Of a stretch of DNA of 7,130 nt, positions 6,266-7,130 are shown piece by piece. The first letter of the stretch is position 1. Each line of letters opens with the position of its first letter. The notes beneath the pieces are model-generated. The model did no database searches and was not told the DNA's origin. It worked only from the letters and a program-made list of their open reading frames with translations. The stretch is from Cyanobacteria bacterium RUI128. GTDB taxonomy: Bacteria; Cyanobacteriota; Vampirovibrionia; Gastranaerophilales; Gastranaerophilaceae. The DNA lies in contig JAILHQ010000109.1 of the NCBI GenBank assembly GCA_024695725.1, positions 1 to 7,130 of the forward strand. The letters are read 5' to 3'. The position numbers and the translations under genes are program-made.

Positions 6266-6297
6266 AAAAAGGAGAATTGAAACAATTCTCCTTTTTT
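6266..6297. terminator. Bidirectional intrinsic terminator between the 149-aa gene and thrS
   Basis: A perfect 9-bp stem (GGAGAATTG at 6271-6279, CAATTCTCC at 6283-6291) with an AAA loop is flanked by AAAAA (6266-6270) and TTTTTT (6292-6297). This gives a U tract in either direction. It starts 5 nt after the stop of the plus-strand gene and lies 23 nt beyond the thrS stop, so it can end both converging transcripts. Confidence 0.94.
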
Positions 6298-6319
6298 ATA
6301 TTTTCCAAATAATCTTTTG

Positions 6320-7130
6320 TTATTCGGAAACTCTGTCTTTTATTTCTGTCAGAATTTTTTCTATAAACTCATCAACAGAGAGGGTTCCTACCTGACCAAC
6401 ACCGCGTTTACGAACTGCAACAGCATTTTGTTCGATTTCTCTGTCACCGATTACACAAACGTAAGGTATTTTCTTGTCTTGTAAAGATTCTCTGATTTTG
6501 TAATTCATAGATTCTGAACGGTCATCGAGATTAACTCTGATACCTGCTTCACGCATTTTCTTATAAACCTGTTCAGCAAAATCAGTGTGCTTATCGTTAG
6601 AAATAGGAACGATAGCAACCTGAGTCGGAGCCAGCCAGGTAGGGAATGCACCTGCATAGTGTTCTATCAGAATACCGTGGAATCTTTCCATAGAACCGAA
6701 GATAACCCTGTGGAGCATAAGAGGGGTCTTTAACTGACCGTCTTTATCCTGATATTTGATATCAAATCTTGCAGGAAGGTTAAAATCTAACTGGATTGTA
6801 GCACATTGCCAAGTTCTGCCGATAGCATCTTTAATTTTGAAGTCGATTTTCGGACCGTAGAATGCGCCGTCACCTTCATTGATGTCATACTTCATACCAC
6901 GTCTTTCCATCGCTTCTTTAAGACCTGCTTCAGCCTTATTCCAGTTTTCAATTTCACCAACATAACTTTCAGGTCTTGTTGAAAGTTCAACTTCAAATTC
7001 CATATTAAAGATTTTCATAGTATCAGCTACAAAATCAATAACTCCGTTAATTTCATCAACAAGCTGTTCAGGAGTACAGAAGATGTGAGCATCGTCTTGT
7101 GTGAACCCCTGAACACGTGTAAGACCTGAC
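6320..7130 (-). CDS. thrS: Threonine--tRNA ligase (C-terminal part; gene runs off the window)
   Basis: ThrRS is a cytosolic class II synthetase that charges tRNA-Thr with threonine. The frame is open to the right edge, so 269 C-terminal residues are visible; the TGS, editing and early catalytic regions are outside. The ATG at 7018 is internal. Visible parts in order: the end of motif 2 (GLTRVQGFTQDDAHIFCT, about 2-19) with the expected zinc-ligand His15; YGPKIDFKIKDAIGRTWQCATIQLDF at about 91-116; motif 3 (LHRVIFGSMERFHGILIEHY, 139-158) with the second zinc-ligand His140; PTWLAP at 163-168; then the anticodon-binding domain with VNLDDRSESMNYKIRE and VCVIGDREIE, ending RVSE. The motif 2 segment reads RVQGF where E. 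coli has RVRGF, probably a natural variant. The stop is followed by a shared terminator. No leader or T-box can be assessed because the start is missing. Confidence 0.97.
   Translation of the reverse strand, partial: SGLTRVQGFTQDDAHIFCTPEQLVDEINGVIDFVADTMKIFNMEFEVELSTRPESYVGEIENWNKAEAGLKEAMERRGMKYDINEGDGAFYGPKIDFKIKDAIGRTWQCATIQLDFNLPARFDIKYQDKDGQLKTPLMLHRVIFGSMERFHGILIEHYAGAFPTWLAPTQVAIVPISNDKHTDFAEQVYKKMREAGIRVNLDDRSESMNYKIRESLQDKKIPYVCVIGDREIEQNAVAVRKRGVGQVGTLSVDEFIEKILTEIKDRVSE

Overview
The window is AT-rich bacterial DNA with a compact, ordinary gene layout. It holds three recognisable housekeeping or metabolic genes: a PPi-dependent phosphofructokinase, an anhydro-N-acetylmuramic acid kinase and a threonyl-tRNA synthetase fragment. 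Between them lie three proteins with no function I can recognise. AnmK points to a peptidoglycan-recycling bacterium, most often Gram-negative-type. The first gene ends in a coiled coil plus an 'NVERTFKLFG' tail. From memory, this resembles the large coiled-coil hypothetical proteins that are abundant in non-photosynthetic gut relatives of cyanobacteria (Gastranaerophilales/Melainabacteria). That placement is an inference from recall, with roughly even confidence.

Layout: (1) 2-1474 (+) is the 3' part of a coiled-coil protein whose start lies before the window. (2) 1609-3270 (+) is pfp, with its own promoter-like -10 box and Shine-Dalgarno (SD) site. It ends in a strong bidirectional terminator shared with the converging gene. 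(3) 3333-4040 (-) is an unknown 235-residue protein. (4) 4176-5294 (-) is anmK, followed by an unusual stretch of G runs on the coding strand. (5) 5307-5552 (-) has no credible long ORF. It does have a good sigma70-like promoter and, about 210 nt downstream, an intrinsic terminator that stops just before anmK. I read this as a candidate small RNA or an anmK leader/attenuator. (6) 5553-5811 is mostly empty AT-rich DNA with one operator-like inverted repeat. (7) 5812-6261 (+) is an unknown 149-residue protein. (8) 6320-7130 (-) is the 3' part of thrS, which converges on gene 7 across a second bidirectional terminator.

The genes do not form one pathway. pfp serves glycolysis, anmK cell-wall recycling and thrS translation. 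Gene pairs 2/3 and 7/8 converge on shared terminators, and anmK plus the 235-residue gene may be co-transcribed because no terminator separates them.

I found no mobile element, CRISPR array, tRNA, rRNA or defence system. The most interesting item is the 5307-5552 unit. Its terminator hairpin also contains a promoter-like pair (TTGTCA, 17 nt, TATCAT) that would start an almost leaderless anmK mRNA, which would fit the absence of a Shine-Dalgarno site in front of that gene.
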